From Dysosmobacter sp. (GTDB lineage: Bacteria > Bacillota > Clostridia > Oscillospirales > Oscillospiraceae): a stretch of DNA of 64,000 nt. Under the pieces are notes generated by a model. That model saw only the letters and a list, made by a program, of their open reading frames with translations. It did no database searches and was not told the origin of the DNA. The position numbers and the translations under genes were made by a program. Position 1 is the first letter of the stretch. Each line of letters begins with the position of its first letter. The stretch covers positions 25,836 to 89,835 of the forward strand of contig JAPFEH010000051.1 in NCBI GenBank assembly GCA_026169195.1, given 5' to 3'. This document shows positions 16,889 through 25,526 of this stretch, piece by piece.

Positions 16889-18238
16889 TTACGGCAGGGT
16901 CTTTGCCACCTTCTGGTAGGCATAGAGAAAATAGGCGATCTCCGCCGCCGCCGTGATCCCCCAAGAGCACACATACAGCAGGTAGAGAGACGCAATGGTC
17001 CCGAACCACGCAAACACGGTATAGACCCAGACAATGCGGAACACGCAGGAGCCGAGGATCACAATGACCATCGGCACGCCGCTCTTTCCAAGTCCGCGGG
17101 AGGCGGCGATGGCACAGTCCATGAACGCGGACACGCCATAGGAAAGGCTCATGATGGTAAGCCGGTGCATTCCCGCCTCAACGACGGCCGGATCCGTGGT
17201 GAAGATCCCCAGAAACGGTCTGCCCAGTATCAGAAGCACCACTCCCAAAATCAGGCCGGTCCCGAAGGAATAGGCCAGACTGATCAGGAAGCTCCGCCGG
17301 ATACGGTCTTTCCTTCCCGCGCCGTAATTCTGCCCGATGAAGCTGCCGCAGGCCGTATAGAATGCAGCCATCACATCGTAGATCAGGGGATCCGCGTTGG
17401 CAGCGGCGGAATTCCCTGCCACCATGGTGGCGCTGAAGGTGTTGACGCCCACCTGAATAAACAGGTTCGCCAGCGCAAAGATGCCGTTTTGCATGCCGGA
17501 AGGCAGGCCAATGGCTAAAATCGCCTTGGTGCGGCTTTTGTGGAACCGCAGATCTGCCGGACGCAGGCCATAGCTCTCCTCCCGGCTGCGCAGCAGCGCC
17601 GAAAGCACCAGCGCGGCAGAAATATACTGGGAAATGATACTGGCCACCGCCACGCCCGCCACATCCATCTTGCAGACAATGACAAAAAACAGGTTCAGCA
17701 CAATATTAATCAGACCCGCGATCGACAAATAGCACAGCGGCCGCCGGGTATTTCCCACAGCGGAAAACACAGCGTTGCCGAAATTGAACACAGCCAGCGC
17801 CGGCATTCCCAGACAGTAAATACGGAAATACCGCACAGCCCCGGACAGCAGCTCCGCCTTGGTATTCAGCGCTTCCAGAATCACTTCGGCAAAGCCCCAG
17901 CCGCAGACCAGCAGCACCAGTCCCACCACACCGCTCACCAGCGCGGCGGAATGGACCGTATCCGAAAGGCCCCTGCGGTCCCCCGCGCCAAAGTGGTGGG
18001 CCGCCAGCACATTGATGCCGCCGGACATGCCGATGAGGAATCCGGTAAAAAGCGATACCAGAATCGTGGTGGAGCCAACTGCACCCAGTGCCGCAGAGCC
18101 GGCAAACCGGCCCACCACCGCCACATCCGCCATATTGAACAGGACCTGCAGCAGATTGGATAAGATCAGCGGGATACTGAACAACATGATCTGCTTTGCC
18201 AGAGGTCCTCTGGTCAGATCCCGCAGCGCCGTATTCAT
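16889..18238 (-). CDS. MATE family efflux transporter
   Basis: This 449-residue protein with about twelve membrane helices belongs to the MATE exporters, which extrude cationic drugs or metabolites using a sodium or proton gradient. It opens with LTRGPLAKQIMLFSIPLILS, as is typical, and both homologous halves are present, including GSTTILVSLFTGFLIGMSGG in the first and SFIGQNYGAGRKDRIRRSF in the second. AAAGGAG lies nine bases before the ATG. It appears monocistronic, with its own promoter and the bidirectional terminator at 16762. The substrate is unknown. Confidence 0.95.
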   Translation of the reverse strand: MNTALRDLTRGPLAKQIMLFSIPLILSNLLQVLFNMADVAVVGRFAGSAALGAVGSTTILVSLFTGFLIGMSGGINVLAAHHFGAGDRRGLSDTVHSAALVSGVVGLVLLVCGWGFAEVILEALNTKAELLSGAVRYFRIYCLGMPALAVFNFGNAVFSAVGNTRRPLCYLSIAGLINIVLNLFFVIVCKMDVAGVAVASIISQYISAALVLSALLRSREESYGLRPADLRFHKSRTKAILAIGLPSGMQNGIFALANLFIQVGVNTFSATMVAGNSAAANADPLIYDVMAAFYTACGSFIGQNYGAGRKDRIRRSFLISLAYSFGTGLILGVVLLILGRPFLGIFTTDPAVVEAGMHRLTIMSLSYGVSAFMDCAIAASRGLGKSGVPMVIVILGSCVFRIVWVYTVFAWFGTIASLYLLYVCSWGITAAAEIAYFLYAYQKVAKTLP

Positions 18239-18289
18239 GATATCCTACTCCTTTTCTCTCTCATGTTCTCTCTCAATTTGCCGTTCCCC

Positions 18290-18318
18290 AGTGTAGCATA
18301 GGGCGGCAGGCTTCTCAA
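18290..18318 (-). promoter_or_regulatory. Promoter of the MATE gene
   Basis: TTGAGA (18313-18318), a 17-base spacer and TACACT (18290-18295) with an upstream TG dinucleotide lie 52 bases before the start codon. Confidence 0.65.
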
Positions 18319-18377
18319 CCGTGATTTCCGCCAAATTCCAGCGCTTTTCCATGCCGCTGACCGTCGCTTACCAAAAA

Positions 18378-18411
18378 GATAAGCGCCGGCACATGGATGC
18401 CGGCGCTTATC
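18378..18411 (-). terminator. Terminator of the MarR-ABC operon
   Basis: GATAAGCGCCGGC/GCCGGCGCTTATC is a perfect 13-base-pair hairpin followed on the minus strand by TTTTTGG, 64 bases past the last ABC gene. Confidence 0.85.
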
Positions 18412-18474
18412 TGACTCTGCCGAACAAGCGGTTTTCCGTTTGTCCGGCAGTTCTTTTGCTGACAGCAGCCCCGT

Positions 18475-20370
18475 TCAGGAAAGCTCTGCCTGCCCCGTAT
18501 AAAGCTGATAATATCTCCCGTGCTGAGCGATCAGGTCGTCATGATCCCCCCGTTCCATGATCTGCCCCTGCTCCAGCACCATGATGGCCTTGGCATTGCG
18601 GACCGTACTGAGCCGGTGGGCAATCACAAACACCGTCCTGCCCGCCATGAGCCGGTCCATGCCCTCTTCAATCAGTTTTTCCGTGCGGGTATCAATGGAA
18701 GAGGTGGCCTCATCCAGAATCAGCACCGGCGGGTTGGCGCAGGCCGCCCGTGCAATGTTCAAAAGCTGCCGTTCTCCCTGACTCAGATTTCCGCCATCGC
18801 CGCTGAGCCATGTCTGGTAGCCTTTGGGCAGGCGGCGGATGAATCCATCCGCGCCCGCAAGCCGCGCGGCCGCCTCGACCTCTTCCTCCGTGGCATCCAG
18901 CCGTCCGTAGCGGATATTATCCGCCACGGTACCGGTGAACAGGTGCGTCTCCTGCAAAACCACGCCAAGAGACCGGCGCAGCGAATCCTTTTCGATCTCC
19001 CGCACGTCGATCCCATCATAGGTGATGGTGCCGCTCTGGATCTCATAAAAGCGGTTGATGAGGCTGGTAATGGTGGTCTTTCCGGCTCCGGTGGAGCCCA
19101 CAAAGGCGATTTTCTGCCCCGGCTTTGCAAAGAGTGAAATATCGTGGAGAATGATCTTGCGGTCATCGTATCCAAAGACCACATGGTCAAACCGCACATC
19201 CCCCCGCAGGGGCGTCAACGTCCCATCGGGGTGCTTCCATGCCCAGCTGCCGGTATCAAAGTCCGCCTCTTTCAAATGGCCGGCTTGGTCCTCCGTGACC
19301 CGCACCAGCTGCACGCTGCCGCAGTCCGGCTCCGGCGGCGTCTCCATCACCTCAAATACCCGCTCCGCTCCCGCTACTGCGGAAAGGATCGTGTTCACCT
19401 GCTGAGAAATTTGCGTAACGGGTTGACTGACCTGACGGGCATACTGCAAAAAAGCCGCCAGATCTCCCAGCCGGAATCCGCCGCCCGAGATCGCCAGCAT
19501 GGCGCCCACACAGCAGGTAATGGCATAATTGATGTGGCTCAGGTTCCCCATGGCGGGCATCATCATGCCGCCGTAGATCTGTGCCCGGGTCCCTGCCTGC
19601 CGGTACGCCTCGTTGCGGGATGCAAACCCTTCTCTGGCAGCTTCCTCGTGGTTGAAGACCTTGATGACCTTCTGCCCTTCGATCATCTCTTCGATATAAC
19701 CGTTGACCTCGCCCAGCGCCTTCTGCTGCGCCGCAAAATACCGGCGGCTGCGGCCGCCAATGATCTTGACCACCAGCAGCATCACTCCCAGCATTCCCAC
19801 TGTAATCAGAGTCAGCAGGGGGCTCAGCACCACCATCATCGCCAGTGTTCCGGTAAAGGTCAGCGTGCAGGAAAGAAGGCTTCCAAAGCTGTTGTTCAGC
19901 GCCTCGGAAATGGTTTCAATATCATTGGTATACCGGCTCATCAGCTCGCCATGGGTATGGGCATCGAAATAGTTCAGCGGCAGACGCTGCATCTTCTGAA
20001 ACAGGTCCGTCCGGATCTGTGCCACAGTATTCTGGGACACGTGGACCATCACGCGGGCATAGCCGAAGGAACAGACCGCCCCCGTCAGGTACACCGCCGC
20101 CATCAGGCACAGCTCCCGTGCCAGTCCCGGAAAATCCCCCGGCAGGATATAGTCGTTGATGAGCGGCTTGATGAGATAGGAGCCGCCCACCGTGCAGGCG
20201 GAGCTGATGACCAGAAGCACCACCACCGCTGCCAGATGCAGCTTATAACCGCTCAGGTAGCGCATCAGTTTCCCCAGTGTCCGGCGCAAATCCTTTGGTT
20301 TCTGGACGGCTCTCCCATGCCCATGTCCATGACCATGGCCGGCGGGGCCTGTTTTTTTCTGTTCAGCCAC
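18475..20370 (-). CDS. ABC multidrug exporter half-transporter (permease-ATPase fusion)
   Basis: This 631-residue protein has six membrane helices (about 40-340) followed by an ATPase domain with Walker A GSTGAGKTT, the signature LSQGERQLL and Walker B PVLILDEATSS. It forms a heterodimeric exporter with the product of the gene it overlaps by eight bases. The start is a GTG nine bases after AAGGAG. The N-terminus contains a run GHGHGHGHG at about 12-20, which could bind metal ions and is unusual for this family. A linker of about 50 residues (DCGSVQLVRVTEDQ...) separates the domains. The operon is headed by a MarR gene, which suggests a drug- or stress-inducible exporter. Confidence 0.95.
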   Translation of the reverse strand: MAEQKKTGPAGHGHGHGHGRAVQKPKDLRRTLGKLMRYLSGYKLHLAAVVVLLVISSACTVGGSYLIKPLINDYILPGDFPGLARELCLMAAVYLTGAVCSFGYARVMVHVSQNTVAQIRTDLFQKMQRLPLNYFDAHTHGELMSRYTNDIETISEALNNSFGSLLSCTLTFTGTLAMMVVLSPLLTLITVGMLGVMLLVVKIIGGRSRRYFAAQQKALGEVNGYIEEMIEGQKVIKVFNHEEAAREGFASRNEAYRQAGTRAQIYGGMMMPAMGNLSHINYAITCCVGAMLAISGGGFRLGDLAAFLQYARQVSQPVTQISQQVNTILSAVAGAERVFEVMETPPEPDCGSVQLVRVTEDQAGHLKEADFDTGSWAWKHPDGTLTPLRGDVRFDHVVFGYDDRKIILHDISLFAKPGQKIAFVGSTGAGKTTITSLINRFYEIQSGTITYDGIDVREIEKDSLRRSLGVVLQETHLFTGTVADNIRYGRLDATEEEVEAAARLAGADGFIRRLPKGYQTWLSGDGGNLSQGERQLLNIARAACANPPVLILDEATSSIDTRTEKLIEEGMDRLMAGRTVFVIAHRLSTVRNAKAIMVLEQGQIMERGDHDDLIAQHGRYYQLYTGQAELS

Positions 20371-22126
20371 CGATACTCACTCCTTCCTGCTGGGCGCGGT
20401 ACACATCCCGGTAAAGCGCGCAGTGCTCCATCAGCTCGCTGTGCGTTCCCCGTGCCGCAATCCGTCCCCCATCCATGACCAAAATCAAGTCCGCGTCGCA
20501 AAGGGAGGTCACCCGCTGGGCGATGATGAGCTTGGTCGTATCCTTCAATTCTCTGGCAAAGGCTTCGCGGATCTTCGCATCCGTGGCGGTATCCACCGCG
20601 CTGGTGGAATCGTCCAGAATCAGGACCTTCGGTTTTTTCAAAATCGCCCGCGCAATGCACAGCCGCTGCTTTTGACCGCCGGAAACATTCACGCCGCCCT
20701 GCCCCAGATCCGTATCCAGTCCGTCCGGAAGCCGTTCCAGAAATTCATCGGCACAGGCTGCCCGACAGGCATTCCACAATTCCTCCTCCGTGGCGTTGGG
20801 ATCGCCCCACAAAAGGTTTTCCCGAATGGTGCCGGAAAAGAGGGTGTTTTTCTGCAGCACCATGGAGACGGCATCCCGCAGATGCTCCATGGTGTACTCC
20901 TTCACCGGACGGCCGCCCACCAGCACGGTCCCCTCTGTTGCCTCATAGAGCCGCGGGATCAGGGAGACCAGCGTGGTCTTTGCACTGCCGGTTCCTCCTA
21001 AAATTCCAACCGTCTGTCCGGAGCGGATCTCCAGATCAATGTCCCGCAGGATCCACTCCGCCGCCTCCGGTACATATTTGAAGGAAACATGGTCAAACCG
21101 GATGCTTCCATCCGCCACAACGGCAGGATGCAGGATGCCGTCCCCGTCCTGCTGGCTTTGCGCCTCCTGATCCGTTATGGAAGGCACTTCCTCCAGCACC
21201 TCCACGATCCGTCTGGCACAGGCCACAGACCGGGTCAGCATCATAAAGATCATGGAGACCATCATCAGCGACATCATGATCTGGGTGATATAGGTGAAAA
21301 AGGTAATAAGCTTTCCCGTGTCCAACGCTCCGGCATACACCAGCTTGCCGCCAAACCACATGACCGCAATGATGGTGCCGTAAACGATCAGCATCATAAT
21401 GGGCATATTGATGACCACGGCGCCGAACGCCCGCTCCGAGGTGCTTTTCAGCGCGCTGTTGCGCCGGGAAAATTTTTCCTCCTCATGGGGCTCCCGCACA
21501 AAGGATTTCACCACGCGGATCCCCGTCAGATTTTCCTGCACCACCAGATTCAGCGCATCTGTTTTCTCCTGCAAAGAGCGGAAAATCGGGTTCACCCGTG
21601 CCAGAATCACCGCGACCACCACCGCCAGCAGCGGCAGGGACACCAAAAACACATTGCTCAGCTGGCGGCTGATGCGGACAGCCAGAAACAGCGCCGCAAC
21701 CAGCATCACCGGAGCCCGCACCAGAAGCCGCATCCCCATCATCAGGGAAAGCTGCATATTGTTCACATCGTTGGTCAGTCTCGTCACCAGAGAGGCCGTG
21801 GAAAACCGCTCGATATTGGAAAAGGCAAAGGTCTGGATATGGTCATATTCCGCCCGGCGCAGATTGGCGCCGAAGCCCTGCCCCGCCACGGAAGAACACA
21901 CTGCACTGCCAAGACCGAAGCACAACGACACCAGTGCCAGCACCACCATCAGCCCGCCCTTGCGGAGAATGAAGCTCTGGTCTCCGTTTGCAATGCCGAT
22001 GTCCACAATATCACTCATGACCAGCGGGATCAGCAGTTCAAAGACCGCCTCTGCCCCGCTGCACAAAATACCGAAGCCGATCCATTTGGCATAGGGTCTG
22101 GCATGCGGCCAAAGTTTTTTCATCAT
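20363..22126 (-). CDS. ABC multidrug exporter half-transporter (permease-ATPase fusion)
   Basis: This 587-residue protein is the partner of the ABC gene that follows. Six membrane helices cover about 15-310, and the ATPase domain has Walker A GGTGSAKTTL (with Ser-Ala in place of the usual Ser-Gly), signature VSGGQKQRL and Walker B PKVLILDDSTSAVD, where Asp replaces the catalytic Glu after Walker B. Such a degenerate site is typical of one half of heterodimeric exporters. The start overlaps the MarR stop codon (ATGATG at 22121-22126); the second ATG is equally possible given GGGAGG directly upstream. Confidence 0.94.
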   Translation of the reverse strand: MMKKLWPHARPYAKWIGFGILCSGAEAVFELLIPLVMSDIVDIGIANGDQSFILRKGGLMVVLALVSLCFGLGSAVCSSVAGQGFGANLRRAEYDHIQTFAFSNIERFSTASLVTRLTNDVNNMQLSLMMGMRLLVRAPVMLVAALFLAVRISRQLSNVFLVSLPLLAVVVAVILARVNPIFRSLQEKTDALNLVVQENLTGIRVVKSFVREPHEEEKFSRRNSALKSTSERAFGAVVINMPIMMLIVYGTIIAVMWFGGKLVYAGALDTGKLITFFTYITQIMMSLMMVSMIFMMLTRSVACARRIVEVLEEVPSITDQEAQSQQDGDGILHPAVVADGSIRFDHVSFKYVPEAAEWILRDIDLEIRSGQTVGILGGTGSAKTTLVSLIPRLYEATEGTVLVGGRPVKEYTMEHLRDAVSMVLQKNTLFSGTIRENLLWGDPNATEEELWNACRAACADEFLERLPDGLDTDLGQGGVNVSGGQKQRLCIARAILKKPKVLILDDSTSAVDTATDAKIREAFARELKDTTKLIIAQRVTSLCDADLILVMDGGRIAARGTHSELMEHCALYRDVYRAQQEGVSIGG

Positions 22127-22560
22127 TCCTCCCGATCCTCCTCCAGATTTCCGATGATGTGCTCCAGCTGTGTCCGGAACTGCCGGCATTCCTCCGCTGA
22201 AAAGCCCCGCAGCATGACAGCCTCCGTGTCCTGAAAGATGCGGCAGAAGCGGGCCTGCAATTCTTTTCCTTTTTCCGTCAGCGTAATCAGTCTCTGTCGG
22301 GCGTCACTGCCGCTGACGGTACGGGTCACCAGCTCCCGCTCCTCCATCCGGTCTAAAATCCCATTGGCCGTGGACGGCTTGACCCGCAAAAACGCCGTCA
22401 CATGGCACTGAAGCGCCTGTCCCCCGTGACGATGCAGATACATCAGCACATGGGTCTGCACCGGCGTCACATCGCAACCGGATAATCTGGCGTCCATCCG
22501 CGCTTTGGCAAGATGCGCGCATCGCCCCAGCATCGGGCCGAGTGTCATTGGCTGATCCAT
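22123..22560 (-). CDS. MarR family transcriptional regulator
   Basis: This 145-residue dimeric winged-helix regulator has the MarR pattern: an N-terminal dimerisation helix, CDVTPVQTHVLMYLHRH, the recognition region FLRVKPSTANGILDRMEER at about 62-80 and the wing LVTRTVSGSDARQRLITLT. The ATG at 22558-22560 follows GGGAGG at seven bases. It is the first gene of the operon with the two ABC exporter genes, with translational coupling to the next. Two tandem palindromes directly upstream are very probably its binding sites, so it likely represses its own operon until a ligand binds. Confidence 0.93.
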   Translation of the reverse strand: MDQPMTLGPMLGRCAHLAKARMDARLSGCDVTPVQTHVLMYLHRHGGQALQCHVTAFLRVKPSTANGILDRMEERELVTRTVSGSDARQRLITLTEKGKELQARFCRIFQDTEAVMLRGFSAEECRQFRTQLEHIIGNLEEDREE

Positions 22561-22583
22561 TCCAGCACCTCCCGTTCCTTGTA

Positions 22584-22613
22584 TGCTAATGATTAGCATG
22601 CTAAATATTAGCA
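22584..22613 (-). promoter_or_regulatory. Tandem palindromic operators for the MarR regulator
   Basis: Two 15-base palindromes lie head to tail: TGCTAATGATTAGCA (22584-22598) and TGCTAAATATTAGCA (22599-22613). They share TGCTAA/TTAGCA arms and end 24 bases before the marR start, where a repressor would block transcription or initiation. The consensus -10 box must overlap them, which is why no separate promoter stands out. Confidence 0.82.
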
Positions 22614-22912
22614 CGCTTCATTCGCCCCCGTCAATGTGCAATCCGATGATATTTTTTGAACATTTTATGAATAAAAGTCCTGAAATTCCCAGTGTTGTAA
22701 ATAAATTGTGAAGCTTCCCGTCATGCTGTTGACTTTCGCCCGTTGACCGGATATGATAAACACATCAAGCAGAAAGCTTGTATACACACACCATTTTCCC
22801 TCTCCTTTCTCTATATCAAATGGAAACACGGGCGGTTCAAATGAACCGCCCGTGTTTCCGCCTATTCGCAAAAAAGGCAGCCGCCCCGCAAGGGGGCGGC
22901 TCTTTGTTCATT
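22614..22912. other. Gene-free stretch upstream of the MarR operon
   Basis: This stretch holds an AT-rich part (22640-22700), likely promoter territory for the MarR operon, and two hairpins. The first is a 13-base-pair repeat CACGGGCGGTTCA/TGAACCGCCCGTG at about 22826-22855. The second is listed as the terminator of the SGNH hydrolase gene. I see no open frame with a ribosome binding site here. Confidence 0.6.
22878..22902 (-). terminator. Terminator of the SGNH hydrolase gene
   Basis: GCCGCCCC/GGGGCGGC with a GCAA-type loop is followed on the minus strand by TGCCTTTTTTG. It lies within 35 bases of the stop codon. Confidence 0.8.
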
Positions 22913-23830
22913 TCAGGTGTTTCCAGCTGCCGGCTGTTCCGCTGCCGGCTCTGCTCCAACAGGGTGCGTCCGCAGATATTCCAACCAGACCTTGCAGCCC
23001 TTGGTGTTCAGATGAACGCCGTCGGAGGTCCACTCGTCCCGCAGGGAGCCTCTTTCATCGCACAGCGCTGCCGCCACATCCAGATAGGGGCACTGCTTTT
23101 CCTCAGCCAGCCGCAGGATCACCTCGTTATACGCCTGAATACGGGTGTTGTTGACATAAGTCTTTTTTGCCTCCTGCTTGGCGCTGACTGCCGGAAGGGT
23201 CTGCAAAACGACCTCGCTGTCAGGATGATCCGCCCGCAGCCGGTCAATCAGCTTCCCATACTGCCGGTAGTAGGTATCCGTGCCGTTCCAGCCCAGCTCG
23301 TTGACGCCCAGCATCACATAGATCCGGTCAAACTGCTTATCCTTCATGGCGTCCAGCAGCGGCATCTTACCGGTATCCGTATCCACCTTTTTGGAAAAGA
23401 CCGACTCCACTGTGGCGCCCACAGCGGTATAGTAAGTCCCTGCATTCAAGCCGCTGTAAAGGCGGAAGCCCTCCGTGCGGGAATCTCCCAGAAATGCGGT
23501 CTGTTCAAAATATGTATCCTCCACCGGAGCTCCTTCCGCCACCGGTCCTGCGGCCGTTTCCGCCGGCTCGCCGGCAGGCTGCTCCGGCTCTTCCTGCTTC
23601 CACACAGAAGAAACTCCTTCGCAGGCATCCTCCAGCTGGATCTGCGGCTTTTCCGGCTCATAGACCGGCGGAGCTGCCGGAGCCTTCGCCGGAGAATCCG
23701 CCGCCACGCTTCGATGTCCTCCGGAGGTCACCATCAGCCCTGCTGCAAACAACAGGAGCAACGTCGCCGGCAATCGGATCCAGCGTGTTCTCCTCCGTCT
23801 TCTCTGTACTCTCTTTCCCACTGTTGCCAC
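22913..23830 (-). CDS. Membrane-anchored SGNH/GDSL-type hydrolase
   Basis: This 305-residue protein starts with an arginine-rich stretch and one membrane helix (about 18-38), so the rest should face outside. A Pro/Glu-rich linker follows to about residue 105. The C-terminal domain has the SGNH blocks: FLGDSRTEGF with the nucleophile Ser near 116, MLGVNELGWNGT with the conserved Asn, and TSDGVHLNTKG with the catalytic Asp-His pair. Such enzymes remove acyl groups from cell-wall glycans or other surface polymers; the substrate here is unknown. The start is uncertain: GTG at 23828-23830, or a GTG three codons later that has GAGG eight bases before it. Confidence 0.88.
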   Translation of the reverse strand: MATVGKRVQRRRRRTRWIRLPATLLLLFAAGLMVTSGGHRSVAADSPAKAPAAPPVYEPEKPQIQLEDACEGVSSVWKQEEPEQPAGEPAETAAGPVAEGAPVEDTYFEQTAFLGDSRTEGFRLYSGLNAGTYYTAVGATVESVFSKKVDTDTGKMPLLDAMKDKQFDRIYVMLGVNELGWNGTDTYYRQYGKLIDRLRADHPDSEVVLQTLPAVSAKQEAKKTYVNNTRIQAYNEVILRLAEEKQCPYLDVAAALCDERGSLRDEWTSDGVHLNTKGCKVWLEYLRTHPVGAEPAAEQPAAGNT

Positions 23831-23960
23831 CTCGTTTTCCGTCCCAATGAACCTTTCTATTATTATAGACGAAATACAACGAAAAAGGTCGAAACAAAAT
23901 ATAAAAAATTTTTCGCATTTTTTTATGGAAACCGCCAGTGCCGCTAAAAGCGGCCTTGAA

Positions 23961-23994
23961 AAACCAGCTTAACGGACTTCCGTCAAGCTGGTTT
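23961..23994 (-). terminator. Terminator of the nucleotidyltransferase gene
   Basis: AAACCAGCTTAACGG/CCGTCAAGCTGGTTT makes a long hairpin with one mismatch and is followed on the minus strand by TTTTTC. It lies 33 bases past the stop codon. Confidence 0.8.
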
Positions 23995-24027
23995 TCATTC
24001 TGTTTTCCGGGCTGTTCCGCCCGCTTT

Positions 24028-24954
24028 TCATTTCCTGTCCTCCCGCAGGCTTTCCGGATAGACGCCGCTGTCATGGAGCCTTTTCAGCTCTGCCGCCACA
24101 GTCTCCCGGTCCTGCTGATAGGTCATGCCGAACCACTTGTCCACAGAATGCAGCACGTCCACCTCCAAGGCTCCGGTCCGCATCTGGCGGTCCACCATCA
24201 TGGGCAGCAGGCACTCGGCTTTCAGATTCTCTCCGGCTTCCTCCCGCAGGAACGTTTCAAAGTATTCCCGCAGCGCAGGGAAAATGGAGGGGGCAAAGCC
24301 CCAGAAATTCATCGAAACGATCGTATCCGGCGCCAAATCCCTGTCCTCTGCCAGATCCCGCAGAGAGCCGTCCGGATAAAGCTGGACCTTCAGCGCCTCA
24401 CGAACGCTCTGCAGCTTCCCGTCTCTCACGGTGCAGACGCCCCGTGACACGGTGCCATGGAGACTGGCGGTATTTTTCAGCAGATACCCCACCATCACGG
24501 CGTGTCCCTGTTCCGGCAGACGCACCAGCGCCTCGTAGATGGTGCGGTAAGCGTCGATGCCGTAATAATCGTCGGCGTTGATGACGCAGCAGGGGCCGTC
24601 CACCACATCTGCCGCGCACAGCAGGGCATGGACGGTGCCGAAAGGCTTCACCCGTCCATCCGGAATGGAATAGAAGTCCGGCACAGAGGAAAAGTCCTGA
24701 AAGGCGTAGGCCACCTCTACCGGACTGCCGTCCTTTGCGGTCTTCTGCCGCAGATAGCCGCCGCACAGCTGTTCCATCATCTCCTCCATCTCCGGCTTGA
24801 TGATGAACACGATCTTATTAAATCCCGCCCGCAGGGCGTCATAAATGGAATACTCCATCAGGATCTCCCGATGGGGGCCGATCCCATCCACCTGTTTGCT
24901 GCCGCCGTAGCGGGAGCCAAGTCCCGCAGCCATGATGACCAGTGAAACTTTCAT
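24028..24954 (-). CDS. Sugar-phosphate nucleotidyltransferase family protein
   Basis: This 308-residue protein carries the NTP-transferase signature at its N-terminus (VIMAAGLGSRYGGSKQ, residues 6-21, with the nucleotide-binding Gly-rich loop and the activating Arg and Lys) and CCVINADDYYG at about 103-113, where the Asp pair binds the metal. It would join a nucleoside triphosphate and a sugar phosphate to make an activated sugar. The C-terminal half (SMNFWGFAPSIFPALREYF) is typical of this subfamily; the sugar is not predictable. The ATG at 24952-24954 follows GGAGAG. It is monocistronic and divergent from the Fur-family operon. Confidence 0.85.
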   Translation of the reverse strand: MKVSLVIMAAGLGSRYGGSKQVDGIGPHREILMEYSIYDALRAGFNKIVFIIKPEMEEMMEQLCGGYLRQKTAKDGSPVEVAYAFQDFSSVPDFYSIPDGRVKPFGTVHALLCAADVVDGPCCVINADDYYGIDAYRTIYEALVRLPEQGHAVMVGYLLKNTASLHGTVSRGVCTVRDGKLQSVREALKVQLYPDGSLRDLAEDRDLAPDTIVSMNFWGFAPSIFPALREYFETFLREEAGENLKAECLLPMMVDRQMRTGALEVDVLHSVDKWFGMTYQQDRETVAAELKRLHDSGVYPESLREDRK

Positions 24955-25044
24955 ATGTCGCTCTCCTATCCTTCTCATCCTGTGCTTGCGCAGTGGTTCA
25001 CTTTTGTCTACCTTACCTTATTTTCCTCCGGTTTGCAACTGCCC

Positions 25045-25072
25045 TTGACTTTTTTTCACATCCGGATATAAT
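25045..25072 (+). promoter_or_regulatory. Promoter of the fur-znuC-znuB operon
   Basis: TTGACT (25045-25050), a 16-base spacer and a perfect TATAAT (25067-25072) lie 37 bases before the first start codon. Confidence 0.85.
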
Positions 25073-25073
25073 A

Positions 25074-25088
25074 TGAAAACAATTCTCA
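25074..25088 (+). promoter_or_regulatory. Fur-family box overlapping the transcription start
   Basis: TGAAAACAATTCTCA has the 7-1-7 form of the Bacillus Fur box TGATAATNATTATCA with three mismatches. It starts one base after the -10 box, an ideal position for repression by the Fur-type protein encoded directly downstream. Confidence 0.65.
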
Positions 25089-25109
25089 GTTTGATAAGAG
25101 GAACGCGAT

Positions 25110-25526
25110 ATGGCATATACCACCAAACAACATCAGGCCATTCTCCGCTGTCTGGAGCAGCGGGCCGAGGAGGCCCTGACCGCCGCCGAGGTGGCGGAGG
25201 AGCTGCGGCAGTCCGGCTGTCCCGTCGGTCTTGCCACCGTGTACCGGCAGCTGGAAAAGCTGGAAGCCGCCGGACGGATCCACAAGATCCCCACGGAGGA
25301 AGGCGCTTTTTTCCAATATTGCCCCCACCCCCGCGAGAGCCGCGCCTGCTTCCTGCTGCGGTGTGAATGCTGCGGCCGCATTGCCCATCTGGACTGTGCG
25401 CAGTTGGACGCCCTCTGCCGTCATCTGGACGCCACCCATCACTTCTGCATCGACCCCCGCAAAACCGTGTTCACCGGCCGCTGCCGCAGCTGCGGAGAAA
25501 AGGAGACTGCCCATGAATCCCAATGA
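25110..25526 (+). CDS. Fur family metal-responsive repressor (Zur-like)
   Basis: This 138-residue protein has an N-terminal winged helix (about 1-80, with VGLATVYRQLEKLEAAGRI as the recognition helix region) and a C-terminal dimerisation domain holding two zinc-binding CxxC pairs, CECC (about 87-90) and CRSC (about 129-132). The metal-sensing histidines are in DATHHFCID. Because it is fused by overlap to znuC and znuB it is most likely a zinc sensor (Zur), although iron or manganese cannot be excluded. The ATG follows AGAGGAACG, a moderate ribosome binding site. Confidence 0.9.
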   Translation: MAYTTKQHQAILRCLEQRAEEALTAAEVAEELRQSGCPVGLATVYRQLEKLEAAGRIHKIPTEEGAFFQYCPHPRESRACFLLRCECCGRIAHLDCAQLDALCRHLDATHHFCIDPRKTVFTGRCRSCGEKETAHESQ

